Assembly: GCA_045617825.1 (NCBI GenBank)
Contig: JAZLJI010000120.1
Span: 1-64,000 of the forward strand
Length of the DNA: 64,000 nucleotides
From: UBA6987 sp045617825
GTDB lineage: Bacteria > Bacillota > Clostridia > Lachnospirales > Lachnospiraceae
Direction: 5' to 3'
The position numbers and the translations under genes are program-made. Every line of letters starts with the position of its first letter. Within the stretch, counting starts at the first letter, position 1. Of this stretch, positions 9,099 to 16,949 are shown piece by piece. The notes beneath the pieces are model-generated. The model saw only the letters and a list, made by a program, of their open reading frames with translations, did no database searches and was not told the DNA's origin.

Positions 9099-9790
9099 AA
9101 TTTCCACCACCTCGGCTTGATATCCACACCGGTCACTCCTCCGGTAAATGCCACTCCCGACGTTCCCGCAGGCAGCGTCGGAAAAGGACCTGACATTTTG
9201 CTGTTCAGGTTATTCGTGCCCTTGTAGACGTTTTTGTTTTCACTGTCAATAATCATCCCGTCCGTGATCTGTGAGATCGTGACCGTCACGCCTCCCACGG
9301 ATGCCGTCCCTGATCCGCTGCCATGCACCGTGATGAGGGGCAGCGCCTCCTGCCCGGTTGGATTTATCAATGACCCCGCCGCAGAAAACGTCTGCACTAC
9401 CTCTCCGCTGTTGAGAAATCTCTGCGGCTTGCAGTCGAATGTCAGCCCGGCCCGCGCAGCAGTCCGCCCCACCATATCAACTCCGATGCCGCCGGACAGA
9501 CGCGCCATTCTGAAGCTGTCGCTGAAGATCGATTCCGTCAGTTTGGCGTATCCTCTCACCGATGCGATTTTTTCCAAGAATTCTGCCATGTCTCCCGGGT
9601 ATCTGCCCGCCACGCCGTATGCGACTGTGACGTTTTTATATTTCCCATTGTCCACGGAAAGAAGCCCGTCCCTGCCCGGGATATCCACCATCGTCACGTC
9701 ACGCTCCGGCACGTTCGCCGGCTCCGCCTCCGTGACGACCAGACCGTAATCCTCTGAGCTGATTCCGTCAAAGCTGATTTTTACGCCCAT
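9095..9790 (-). CDS. Distal tail protein (Dit)
   Basis: The 231-residue protein is the hub that joins the tail tube to the baseplate. It has the N-terminal pattern of the family (FDGISSEDYGLVVTEAE, then VDIPGRDGLLSVDNG) and the usual length. It lies between tape measure and Tal and overlaps both neighbours by a few bases, which suggests tight translational coupling. Confidence 0.85.
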   Translation of the reverse strand: MGVKISFDGISSEDYGLVVTEAEPANVPERDVTMVDIPGRDGLLSVDNGKYKNVTVAYGVAGRYPGDMAEFLEKIASVRGYAKLTESIFSDSFRMARLSGGIGVDMVGRTAARAGLTFDCKPQRFLNSGEVVQTFSAAGSLINPTGQEALPLITVHGSGSGTASVGGVTVTISQITDGMIIDSENKNVYKGTNNLNSKMSGPFPTLPAGTSGVAFTGGVTGVDIKPRWWKL

Positions 9791-11901
9791 GCAGCGGCCT
9801 TCCTTTCTTCTTCTGCCAGGATCATAGATACCTTTTCAGCGATATCCCTTGCGTCCATGCCCTCCGCAGCGTATATGTTGAACACGTTACTGCTGGTCCG
9901 GTTTTGTGCCAGCTCTCCCGGCGTCCTGTATCTGTCGCTCAGCACCGGTTCAAGGTTGAAGCTGTCCTCGATCTGCCCTGTGATCAGATATTCATTGTCT
10001 TTGATGCCCTTGGCGAAAAGTTCCATCATATCCGGCGCATAGGTGTGGAAATTGGACAGCGGACCTTCCTTCGGTTCAGAGAAGCCGAGGAAACTCTTAA
10101 TAGATCCGGCAATATTGGAAACCGACTCCTTTAATTTTTCCCATTTCTCCTTCAGGCCCCCGATGAAATTTTCAATCAGGTCCTTTCCCCAAGTCTTCGC
10201 CGCGTTGATTTTTTCCATAAGCCCGTTTTTTATGCTTTCGACCATTTCCCGCCCTTTTTCCGGCAGTTTTTTGATTCGTTCTGTCAGCCCGTTGATAAAA
10301 GTTGTCAGCATTTCTATTTCGGCAAGGACCAGCTGCGGGATGGCCTCAATAATCGCTTTTGCCAGTGATATCACGATCGTCAATCCCGTTTCCAGAATTT
10401 TCGGCAAATTATCGACTATTGCCAGCGCCAGTTTGGATATGATTTCAGGCGCTTTTTCGATCAGCATCGGTATGGCAGTAATCAGCCCATTCGCCAGTGC
10501 CAGCATCACTTCTATGGCCGCATCGATCAGTACGCCCACATTGTCAATCAGCATGCTGACGATATTCGTCACCACTCCCACGATTGTCGGCAGCAGTGTC
10601 GGCAGATTTTCGGCAATACCATTCGCCAGAGTCACTATCAGCTGCAGGCCCACATTCAGGATGAGCGGCAGTGCTCTCAATAGCGCATCCGTTATTTGCT
10701 GCATAAGCGTTGGCAGGACGGCGATCAGGGTTTCCAGCAGCGTCGGCAGTGCTGTGATGATCCCCGTCAGCAGACTACCGGCAGCTGTTATCAACGGCGG
10801 CAGCAGCGTTTGTATCAGGACCGGCAGCTGTTGTTCAACGATCGGCGCTACTCCTTCTACCAACCTCGCTATTCCTCCCAAAACCGTCTGTATTCGCGGC
10901 ACCAGGTTTCCCTGCAAATATGTTACTGCCGTATCAACGAAATTTTGGATAAGAGCATCCATGTTTTGATTTTCATCCGCCAGTCCCACCGTCAAATTCT
11001 GCCATGCGGCTTTCATTGACGCTTTGCTTCCCTGGATAGTGCTTGCCGCTTCTTTTGCCGTTGTTCCCGTGATCCCCATTTCCGTTTGTACTATGTGGAT
11101 CGCTTCTACTATGTCTGCATAGCCGGCTGTCAGTTGTCCTTTTTCGTCGATACTGAAATTTGCGGTTTTTGCAAATTCCTCATCGAGCTTCGCGGCATCG
11201 CTTAAAAGTCGGTACATTTCCTTCGACGTTCCGCCGTACCCCAACTTCAGATTGTCCAGCATCGTATAGTTCTGCTTGGCGAATCCCTGATATGCGTTCT
11301 GGATCGACTCCATTGATGAGCCCATCTTGTTCGCATTATCAGCCATATCAATGATTGCCTGGTCTGCCAAGCCTGCCGCCTGCGCTGTGTCTCCACCCAA
11401 TGACTGGATCAGACTTGCCGAAATGCCGGTCACTGTCGCCATATACTCATTTGCTGATAATCCCGCAGTTTCAAACGCCTTGCTTGCATTGCCCAGAACT
11501 ACGTCTTGCGCTTTCATCAGCGCATAATATTCGTAGCTTGCTTCATTGACAGATTTCCCGACAGATTCCGCGTACTCTTCTATCGACTGCCCGCCAGCCC
11601 CGAAAAGCGTTTCCACACCGCCCACAAGCTGTTCGTATTCCGCGTATCCCTCAACTGAATTTTTCGCAATGGCTGCCACACCTGCAACAGCTGCACCGAT
11701 CCCTGCGGCCGCCACTTTTGCCGCTGCAGCGACTGCGCCTTTGAATTTTTCTCCGAACCGGTTTCCGCTGTCTTCACCTGCGGCTTCAACATCACCTCCC
11801 ATGGATGATTTCAGTTTCTGCCTTATGCCTTTTGTCGTCGGGACTATTTGCACGTATGCCCGTGCCAGCTCGATTCCGTCATCCACTTTTATTTCCTCCA
11901 A
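9781..11901 (-). CDS. Tail tape measure protein
   Basis: The 706-residue protein sets tail length and is ejected with the DNA. The N-terminus (ARAYVQIVPTTKGI) is typical. An Ala-rich amphipathic stretch follows near residue 60. Residues about 330-570 are a long chain of hydrophobic helices (repeated LLPTI/LPTLL patterns) separated by Asn and Pro, typical of tape measures. No lysin domain is visible. It follows the tail assembly chaperone pair, as expected, and overlaps the end of its second frame by 13 bp. Confidence 0.9.
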   Translation of the reverse strand: MEEIKVDDGIELARAYVQIVPTTKGIRQKLKSSMGGDVEAAGEDSGNRFGEKFKGAVAAAAKVAAAGIGAAVAGVAAIAKNSVEGYAEYEQLVGGVETLFGAGGQSIEEYAESVGKSVNEASYEYYALMKAQDVVLGNASKAFETAGLSANEYMATVTGISASLIQSLGGDTAQAAGLADQAIIDMADNANKMGSSMESIQNAYQGFAKQNYTMLDNLKLGYGGTSKEMYRLLSDAAKLDEEFAKTANFSIDEKGQLTAGYADIVEAIHIVQTEMGITGTTAKEAASTIQGSKASMKAAWQNLTVGLADENQNMDALIQNFVDTAVTYLQGNLVPRIQTVLGGIARLVEGVAPIVEQQLPVLIQTLLPPLITAAGSLLTGIITALPTLLETLIAVLPTLMQQITDALLRALPLILNVGLQLIVTLANGIAENLPTLLPTIVGVVTNIVSMLIDNVGVLIDAAIEVMLALANGLITAIPMLIEKAPEIISKLALAIVDNLPKILETGLTIVISLAKAIIEAIPQLVLAEIEMLTTFINGLTERIKKLPEKGREMVESIKNGLMEKINAAKTWGKDLIENFIGGLKEKWEKLKESVSNIAGSIKSFLGFSEPKEGPLSNFHTYAPDMMELFAKGIKDNEYLITGQIEDSFNLEPVLSDRYRTPGELAQNRTSSNVFNIYAAEGMDARDIAEKVSMILAEEERKAAAWA

Positions 11902-12257
11902 GCCGCCTCAAATGCTTCCCCTGATTTGAAGGCGACCGTATCTTTCTCCGGATTATCGGTTTTTGTCAGGCTGTCAACGACGGATCCCGGCCTGTTGCGG
12001 TTTTTCTGCCCGTCTTTCGTTTTGGACCATGCCAGGAACCTGACCGCATCTGCTGTCATCGCCGCTATCAGCAGGTTCGGAGGCACTGTCATTCCCGCCA
12101 GCTTCATCTTTATCCGGCTATCCGGTCGCAATCCGCATGCCAGCGTGGCCGCGTAGGCCGGTGCCAGTTCCTTGTAGTCGTAAATATGGTATGTCTCTGC
12201 GAAATCACAGATAAGGGCGGCCTCATCGGTCGCCCTCATCTGTGCCAGTATCAGGAT
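11889..12257 (-). CDS. Tail assembly chaperone, frameshift extension (gpT-like part)
   Basis: This frame is open from the A9 run at 12257-12265 to a stop at 11889. It encodes ILILAQ, then MRATDEAALICDFAETYHIYD and a conserved helical region. It has an internal ATG at 12239, but I see no Shine-Dalgarno before it. It lies in the -1 frame relative to the upstream chaperone gene, so it is probably made only as a fusion, as with lambda gpG-gpT. The motif CDFAETYHIYDY is typical of the frameshifted product in Firmicutes siphoviruses. Confidence 0.75.
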   Translation of the reverse strand: MLILAQMRATDEAALICDFAETYHIYDYKELAPAYAATLACGLRPDSRIKMKLAGMTVPPNLLIAAMTADAVRFLAWSKTKDGQKNRNRPGSVVDSLTKTDNPEKDTVAFKSGEAFEAAWRK

Positions 12258-12535
12258 TTTTTTTTATCGCCTTCCAGCCCCTGCATGATCTCGGTAAATT
12301 CTGCCATGATTGCCGAAGTCGGCACGCGTCCTTCTTCGGTTCTGCAATGATCATACAGTGCAGCCTTTCCTTCCGGTCCAATGAATCTTTCGATCATTCG
12401 AGGCATGGCGAAAATCGCCTTCGCATCCTTTTCCATGAGCCCCCCCATGGTCTCCAGGAGCTCCATGTCATCAAGCGCATTCTCGTCCAGCTCACAGCAG
12501 AAGCCGCTGGAAGTGATCACCTTTTTCTGGCTCAT
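12251..12535 (-). CDS. Tail assembly chaperone (gpG-like)
   Basis: This 94-residue acidic helical protein lies between the tail tube gene and the tape measure, the position of tail assembly chaperones. Its last codons are GAT followed by nine A residues and TCC TGA, so it ends in DKKKS just after the slippery run. A small share of ribosomes would slip by -1 and continue into the second frame. Together the two products coat the tape measure during tail assembly. Confidence 0.75.
   Translation of the reverse strand: MSQKKVITSSGFCCELDENALDDMELLETMGGLMEKDAKAIFAMPRMIERFIGPEGKAALYDHCRTEEGRVPTSAIMAEFTEIMQGLEGDKKKS
12257..12265 (-). promoter_or_regulatory. Programmed -1 frameshift site (A9 slippery run)
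   Basis: On the minus strand the run of nine A contains A AAA AAA in the frame of the upstream gene. A one-base backward slip places the ribosome in the frame ATC CTG ATA CTG, which stays open for 122 codons. The zero-frame stop TGA follows six bases after the run. Confidence 0.7.
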
Positions 12536-12545
12536 ATTTTCCTCC

Positions 12546-13100
12546 TTACGCCTCGATATACTCGTAGTGCGTCACACCGGAAGCGTTCGGTGCCGCATTG
12601 ACCGTCACTTCATATCCGGTCACGTCGCTGTCCGCGTAGGCGATCTCGCCGATCTCGGTGATCCATCCGGAAGGAATTACGATTCTCTTCTTCTTTCCGC
12701 CTCTTACGATCATATCAAAGACCATCACCGTTTCGTTCGGTTCGTTTGCCTTGACTGCCACCGTAATATCACTCGTGGAAGTATCCACCGTGACATTTGC
12801 GGCACCGAAGATGTATTTCAGCACCTCGGCGTCAAGGCTCTCGATCAGCTTGAACGTGAATTTGTCGGTCTTTCCGGTCATCGGCGTCAGCACGACATCT
12901 CCGCCCCAGGCTTTGATCTCTTCGGTCTCCGGGCTGCTTTCATTCGTCAGTCCGTCCTCGGAAATATATCCGAGCTTCTTGAAATCCGTAGCCAGCGTCG
13001 CCGTTGCGCTGGTAGGCAGGACCAGAGACGTGGACGGCGAAGCAATGCTCAGTGCACCGCCTACCGCCGGTTTTGCAGCAGTTACTTTTTCAACACCCAT
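12546..13100 (-). CDS. Major tail tube protein
   Basis: The 184-residue protein has the N-terminal and central features of siphovirus tube proteins (LATDFKKLGYISEDGLTNE, then a long beta-rich region ending VTHYEYIEA). It lies between the tail terminator and the chaperones. I chose the ATG at 13100, preceded by AAAGGAG; the frame extends to 13325 but that part is an Arg-rich shadow of the neighbouring gene. Confidence 0.85.
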   Translation of the reverse strand: MGVEKVTAAKPAVGGALSIASPSTSLVLPTSATATLATDFKKLGYISEDGLTNESSPETEEIKAWGGDVVLTPMTGKTDKFTFKLIESLDAEVLKYIFGAANVTVDTSTSDITVAVKANEPNETVMVFDMIVRGGKKKRIVIPSGWITEIGEIAYADSDVTGYEVTVNAAPNASGVTHYEYIEA

Positions 13101-13120
13101 TTTTTTCGGGCTCCTTTCGC

Positions 13121-13468
13121 TCAATAGTGAACGACCTGAACGACCGCCTGGTAGCGGTATTCCTTCCTGGCCGTGTCCGTAAAGTTGTAATCCGTGATCA
13201 CGCTGGCTTTGACCACGCGGTCCAGTTCGATGAGGCTTTCCGCTGCGGCTTTTACGCGTTCGTTGAGCTCGCACGTCTGCAACAGGCTTCCCGCAAGCGA
13301 CTGCATGGCGAATGTCGCTGTGCATAAGCTTTCCCTTTTACCGTTTCCGGTCTTTTCAATCAGCACGTATTCCGCCTCCGGGCTCAGCGGACGCTCCATA
13401 TAGACCGGCTCTGTCAGCTTGACGCTCATGTGATCCAGCACGTCCTGCTCAATGGTGTTTTGTGCCAT
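13121..13468 (-). CDS. Tail terminator / minor tail protein
   Basis: The 115-residue protein lies directly before the tail tube gene, the usual place of the tail completion or terminator protein. It has mixed alpha and beta sequence (MSVKLTEPVYMERPLSPEAEY cut short here; middle part ESLCTATFAMQSLAG). It probably caps the tail tube and joins it to the head. Identification rests on position and size. Confidence 0.6.
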   Translation of the reverse strand: MAQNTIEQDVLDHMSVKLTEPVYMERPLSPEAEYVLIEKTGNGKRESLCTATFAMQSLAGSLLQTCELNERVKAAAESLIELDRVVKASVITDYNFTDTARKEYRYQAVVQVVHY

Positions 13469-13469
13469 T

Positions 13470-13709
13470 TCAGCCTCCTAAACTTTTGAGGATGATATTA
13501 TCCTCCAAATTCCTTTTCTTCGCTTTACGCGTTTTTGCCGCGACTGAGGCAATCGCCCGGTATTTTCCCACCTGCATCGACGCTTCAAAGCCGTCTCCGC
13601 ATCGATCAGCCGCATTCTGCGCCATGCCCATGACCATATCCTGCGCTTCCTTCGACTGCAGCAGCTTTCTGACGCCTTCTTCGTTCAGCTCCAGCGTCAT
13701 CTTAGCCAT
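13470..13709 (-). CDS. Small head-tail joining protein (HK97 gp10-like)
   Basis: This 79-residue basic protein lies between the head closure gene and the tail terminator. Its first part (LELNEEGVRKLLQSKEAQDM) and the later Lys-rich part (AAKTRKAKKRN) resemble short members of the gp10-like tail-joining group. It is shorter than the usual 120-150 residues, so the family call is tentative. Neighbouring genes abut or overlap it by a few bases. Confidence 0.5.
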   Translation of the reverse strand: MAKMTLELNEEGVRKLLQSKEAQDMVMGMAQNAADRCGDGFEASMQVGKYRAIASVAAKTRKAKKRNLEDNIILKSLGG

Positions 13710-14043
13710 CTATCGCCTCCACGCGGATCTTCTTGTTCCAGTCGAGCGGGATCATGGATTCTATGCCTTCCTGTACGTCTCCGATCACATGCCAAGACCT
13801 TCCGAAAAAGCTCACTTTTTTGTCTGTCCAGACGTGCGTGTCTCCTTTCGGGATTCCCAGCTGATAGACCGCCTTCCGGCCCGTCAGTGTCATCGTGTCG
13901 AGGATCTCCGTCTCGCTCATCGGAGCAATCAGCACGTTGTTTACCGTTACCGGAGATTCCGTGTATATGGGATGATTGAAGGCATCCACGCCCGTCTGGG
14001 CCCGCTCGTACAGCGTTATGCTTTGCCCTTTAATCATTCCCAT
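13702..14043 (-). CDS. Head closure / head-tail adaptor protein
   Basis: The 113-residue protein has the pattern of head closure proteins (IKGQSITLYERAQTGVDAFN, then a C-terminal VIGDVQEG and IPLDWNKKIRVE). Such proteins close the portal channel before tail docking. Start may be 14043 or the ATG two codons later; both overlap the end of the connector fragment. Its coding frame is intact although the gene just upstream is broken by an IS. Confidence 0.7.
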   Translation of the reverse strand: MGMIKGQSITLYERAQTGVDAFNHPIYTESPVTVNNVLIAPMSETEILDTMTLTGRKAVYQLGIPKGDTHVWTDKKVSFFGRSWHVIGDVQEGIESMIPLDWNKKIRVEAIDG

Positions 14044-14280
14044 AGAAGTCGATTACCCCATATTTCTGCCTCCGGAGCCCCAGTGCGTCCAGTTCGCTTT
14101 TCTTGATGAAAAGCCCGCCTCCCGGGTTCAGGAAGGTCCCGCTGACCGAATAGCCCAGCGCAGATTCTGCAAATTGCGACATCGGGGCTCCCGTGGTCGG
14201 CGTCATCAGACACCTTGCCACGATATCCACCGTCACGCTTTTGGCTACCATAGCCAGATTTGCCGACGCGTGAAGCCTCA
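14030..14280 (-). pseudogene. Head-tail connector gene, 3' fragment
   Basis: Sequence from HASANLAMVAKSVTVDIVA to the stop gives the C-terminal three fifths of a Gp6-like head-tail connector. The N-terminal part lies at 16284-16439 on the other side of the IS200/IS605 element, in the same orientation. The frame begins at the IS edge and has no ribosome binding site. Joined, the two parts would make a protein of about 130 residues, near the usual connector size. Confidence 0.75.
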
Positions 14281-14385
14281 CACGACTAAAGTCGCGTGCT
14301 TCCTATTGCCGCCTTGCGGCGGTTGCCCTTTAGAGGCATCGGAATGCCTTTCCGCCGTTCAGCCTTAACTCAGTATCTTGCGGCA
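14281..14385 (-). ncRNA. Candidate omega RNA at the 3' end of tnpB
   Basis: The 105 bases between the tnpB stop and the element's end contain hairpins (GCCGCC/GGCGGC and the terminal CACGACT/AGTCGCGTG stem). In characterised IS200/IS605 elements this region is the scaffold of the TnpB guide RNA, whose guide is the DNA that follows the element. Here the guide would come from the connector gene, starting near 14280 and running left. Structure and activity are inferred from the family. Confidence 0.4.
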
Positions 14386-15759
14386 TTACGCCGTAAGAAC
14401 CGCATTAAGGCTAATTAAGGTGGACAAGGTGCAGGTGCTTCTCCTGGCTGTTTGAGGGACTTTTGCCTCAAGGGCCAACCTCTCCGTTACCGGCAAGGAT
14501 TTTGTGAGTTCTCTTACGAAGTATCTCGCCCCGATGTTGTACGAGGCGGACAGATCGCAGTTGTAGATCTTTCCGTTTGCAAAGCGGCACAGACTGTAGG
14601 ACTTGAAACCTCCGTCTTTTCCCCGTTGCACGGGACCAGAACCGTCATAAGCGAGCCTTGAAGTTCCCCAGGCGCAGATTCGGCTTACCCGCATTCCGAG
14701 ACGGTGCGCTTTGTTTGTCACCATTTCCTGAACGTACTGACTCTTCCACAGATGCAGACGCTGCTTCTTCGAGCCGCGAAGCTTACCGCTTCGGTCCAGA
14801 TGTTCGAACACGATGACGTCGGCATTATAGAAAACCGCCTTGTCCATAATGAACTGCGCCGTGAGTACCGCGATACGGTCGTTGATGCCGTTCGCCTTCG
14901 CCCAGAGCCTCGGGACTTTACGGTTTCCGTGTTGTTGCGCCTTCTTGATGCGACCTACTGCATGGCTAAGAGAGTCCGTTTCTCTCGGCAGGGAAAGAAA
15001 TTCCCGGCCGAGGATGGTGCCATCCGAGCGCATGACAGATACGGTTGCGGCATTGTTGACGCCAAGGTCTACAGCCAGTATGGTCTGTTCTGCTACTTCT
15101 GTATCAGTGAGTCTGGTCTTTTCCTCGATCGGGAAGTCCAGAAACCATTCCTTCCCGCGGCGCTGCAGCGTAGGAGCGCAGACCTTTCGGCTCTGGAGTG
15201 CCTCTGGCCTGCCGCCTTCCTTCGCAGAGATCGGGAAACAGTGCCTTTTGATGTAGTCCACATCGGATTTCTTAATTTCTACCGTGAGCCAATCCCAGGT
15301 ATTCCGGACAAAGACCTTGATGCGGACCTCATAGGGGTTTGCGCCTTCACGGTACATATTGTCACGGTAAAGACAAGGATAAACATAACCGGCAATCGGG
15401 TATGACGGCTTCTTTCCTCTGGATACAGAATCTGAGACTTCCCAGTCCGCAAGGTTCGAGTGGTACGAGGAGGCTTTTCCGAATGCTTCCGCAATGGCAG
15501 CTCTTCGCAGATAGCACGGCATCTTGCAGAAGTCTTTTCCGAAATCGTACTTCACTTCCGGACGGTTTTTTGTGCAGACGCTAAGTCTTTCCGAAACCGT
15601 TACGGCATCCTTCACGGATGCAATATCCAGAAAGCGGTTCCATTCGTCCAGCATCAGCCGGATATAGAAGTCTACGGCGTTGCGGTAGATAGCCACGCTC
15701 TTCGTAAAGATATGATTGTAATGCTTGATTTTTATGCCATAGCACGAATGGATGTCCAC
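14386..15759 (-). CDS. tnpB: TnpB RNA-guided endonuclease of IS200/IS605
   Basis: The 457-residue protein has a complete RuvC site: D231 in AVDLGVNNA, E319 in VIVFEHLDRSG and D402 in YNCDLSASYNIGARYF. TnpB proteins cut DNA next to a transposon-adjacent motif using the omega RNA and help keep the element. The usual pair of CxxC knuckles between the E and the last D is not visible; this region has ICAWGTSRLAYDGSG and LCRF instead, which I believe is typical of this subfamily. It is 12 bp downstream of tnpA. Length is slightly above the usual 350-420. Confidence 0.9.
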   Translation of the reverse strand: MDIHSCYGIKIKHYNHIFTKSVAIYRNAVDFYIRLMLDEWNRFLDIASVKDAVTVSERLSVCTKNRPEVKYDFGKDFCKMPCYLRRAAIAEAFGKASSYHSNLADWEVSDSVSRGKKPSYPIAGYVYPCLYRDNMYREGANPYEVRIKVFVRNTWDWLTVEIKKSDVDYIKRHCFPISAKEGGRPEALQSRKVCAPTLQRRGKEWFLDFPIEEKTRLTDTEVAEQTILAVDLGVNNAATVSVMRSDGTILGREFLSLPRETDSLSHAVGRIKKAQQHGNRKVPRLWAKANGINDRIAVLTAQFIMDKAVFYNADVIVFEHLDRSGKLRGSKKQRLHLWKSQYVQEMVTNKAHRLGMRVSRICAWGTSRLAYDGSGPVQRGKDGGFKSYSLCRFANGKIYNCDLSASYNIGARYFVRELTKSLPVTERLALEAKVPQTARRSTCTLSTLISLNAVLTA

Positions 15760-15771
15760 CGCAAGCCTCCT

Positions 15772-16200
15772 TTACTTTGCTTTTTGTGACTCGATGTAGG
15801 ATTGAACCATCTCCCGGCTTCTGTCACTGACCGTGACGATGCAGTAAGAAGGGTTCCACAAATGGCCTCCCCATAGCTGCTTCTTTAGCTCCGGGTGCTT
15901 CAGGAACAGCCATCGGGCTGTGTTACCCTTCAGTATCTTGACCATGTCGGATGGATAGAATTGTGGCTTGCAGTCCAACAGTAGATGGACGTGATCCGGC
16001 ATGACTTCCATCGCCGTGATGGTAAAATCATACTCGGCAGCTATTTTTTGCAGATACTCCTTTATGTCCGCATCAATGCCGCTGAGAAGGACTTTCTTGC
16101 GGTACTTGGTACACCAGACGATATGATATTGGATGGAATACACATATCCCCTGCCATATGCTAGCGATGAATTGTTTTGTAAATCGAATATGTTTTGCAT
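15772..16200 (-). CDS. tnpA: TnpA Y1 transposase of IS200/IS605
   Basis: The 142-residue protein has the HUH motif H70-V-H72 (PDHVHLLLD) and the nucleophile Tyr (Y135 in QSYIESQK). It excises and inserts single-stranded circles at short target sequences. Length and motif spacing are normal, so it is probably active. It is transcribed in the direction of the prophage late genes. Confidence 0.92.
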   Translation of the reverse strand: MQNIFDLQNNSSLAYGRGYVYSIQYHIVWCTKYRKKVLLSGIDADIKEYLQKIAAEYDFTITAMEVMPDHVHLLLDCKPQFYPSDMVKILKGNTARWLFLKHPELKKQLWGGHLWNPSYCIVTVSDRSREMVQSYIESQKAK

Positions 16201-16238
16201 ATATGAATTATACCATATGTTATGACAAATAGCAAGTA

Positions 16239-16282
16239 ACGGCGGCTAACTCACGACTAAAGTCACGAGAATGCGCCGCCGT
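16239..16282. repeat. IS200/IS605 left-end hairpin
   Basis: ACGGCGGC pairs with GCCGCCGT, with an inner CTCACGACT/AGTCACGAG stem. Subterminal hairpins of this kind are bound by TnpA. The inner stem sequence is shared with the hairpin at the other end of the element. Confidence 0.7.
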
Positions 16283-16283
16283 A

Positions 16284-16439
16284 TTATTCAATCATCGCGT
16301 CCAGATCCTTGCCCAGGTTTTCCGCCTCCTGCCGGAGACGTGCCGAAACGATCGGAATCAGATCCGCGGTCTTTGTCTGCTCATCCGGCGTCAGCGGTCT
16401 GAACAGTGAAATCACGTCGTTTACCGTCGCATAGTCCAT
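16284..16439 (-). pseudogene. Head-tail connector gene, 5' fragment
   Basis: An ATG at 16439, behind GAGGTGAG, opens 51 codons (MDYATVNDVISLFRPLTPDE then a helical stretch ending DLDAMIE). The stop TAA at the IS edge is probably created by the insertion. The start and the helix pattern match Gp6-like connectors. The rest of the gene lies at 14030-14280. Unless the IS leaves, the phage would lack an intact connector. Confidence 0.75.
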
Positions 16440-16461
16440 GTGCTCACCTCATGCGGCAGCT

Positions 16462-16554
16462 TCACTTTTCCGCCGCTTTCTTCTTTCTTTTTGCGGGCTT
16501 TGCGGCCGGTTTCCCGGCCGCTCCCTGCTTTTTGTCGCCTAACTTAACCGACAT
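16462..16554 (-). CDS. Small Lys/Ala-rich protein
   Basis: An ATG that overlaps the stop of the head fiber frame (TGATG) opens 30 codons starting MSVKLGDKKQGAAGK, followed by Pro/Ala/Lys sequence. Short basic peptides at this place are common in siphovirus head operons. Its function is unknown. The overlap and clean spacing to the next start argue that it is translated. Confidence 0.5.
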   Translation of the reverse strand: MSVKLGDKKQGAAGKPAAKPAKRKKKAAEK

Positions 16555-16949
16555 CAGCCGACCTCCTCAGCTTCCAGGACAAGATCCGCAACGGTGTAGG
16601 TGTGAATCGTCGTATGCGGCCCATAGGTGGCCTTGACCGTAATGGTCTGATCCACGTCGGTGATCCGCAGAACGACGTTCATATCCTCATCCAGCGCGAC
16701 CTCGCCTTCCTCGCTGCCGTCAAGCTCGACCGTGATGGTCGTTCCCTCACGTGCGCTGCATTTCAGTGCCAGGAAGTTGCCCTCCTGCAGGTCGGTGTCC
16801 TCGGAAAAGCCGGTATAGTCATCCACGTATTTCAGCGTGCCGGTGATTGCGAAGTCATCGTCAATGGCGATATCCTCCTGCAGATCCGCGACATCCTTGC
16901 CGAACAGCTCGGTCTCTCCGTCCTCGGCTTCTACGGTGAGCTCAGTCAG
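16554..16949 (-). CDS. Head fiber protein with apparent CTG start
   Basis: The protein (131 residues from CTG) matches phage head fiber proteins (Phage_fiber_2 type): ITGTLKYVDDYTGFSEDTDL, GNFLALKC and an Ig-like second half. It decorates the capsid. The frame has no ATG, GTG or TTG near the expected N-terminus. The only frame-wide Met is far upstream at 17123, inside the capsid gene, where the sequence is a basic shadow. A CTG at 16949-16947 overlaps the capsid stop as CTGA, like the ATGA overlaps elsewhere in this operon. A frameshift fusion to the capsid is the alternative. Confidence 0.7.
   Translation of the reverse strand: MTELTVEAEDGETELFGKDVADLQEDIAIDDDFAITGTLKYVDDYTGFSEDTDLQEGNFLALKCSAREGTTITVELDGSEEGEVALDEDMNVVLRITDVDQTITVKATYGPHTTIHTYTVADLVLEAEEVG

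Larger units (their letters stand above)
14281..16283 (-). mobile_element. IS200/IS605-family insertion sequence with tnpA and tnpB
   Basis: The element of about 2.0 kb carries a Y1 transposase and a TnpB on the minus strand. It is bordered by imperfect palindromes, not by terminal inverted repeats, and no target duplication is apparent, as expected for this family. The right-hand boundary hairpin (transposon left end) is at 16239-16282 and the left-hand one (transposon right end) at 14281-14298; both share CACGACTAAAGTC. Exact cleavage points cannot be fixed without an empty site. It interrupts the phage connector gene. Confidence 0.85.

Noticed and set aside
3918..9110. Diversity-generating retroelement template and variable repeats in the tail genes
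   Set aside because: No reverse transcriptase gene is in the window and I see no adenine-biased repeat pair.
8319..9227. Long plus-strand frames opposite the tail genes, including a 302-codon one
   Set aside because: They are antisense shadows of a well-recognised tail protein and carry Arg/His-rich sequence without family features.
12546..13325. Full 259-codon frame for the tail tube protein
   Set aside because: The first 75 codons are Arg-rich, overlap the tail terminator gene, and a good ribosome binding site precedes the ATG at 13100.
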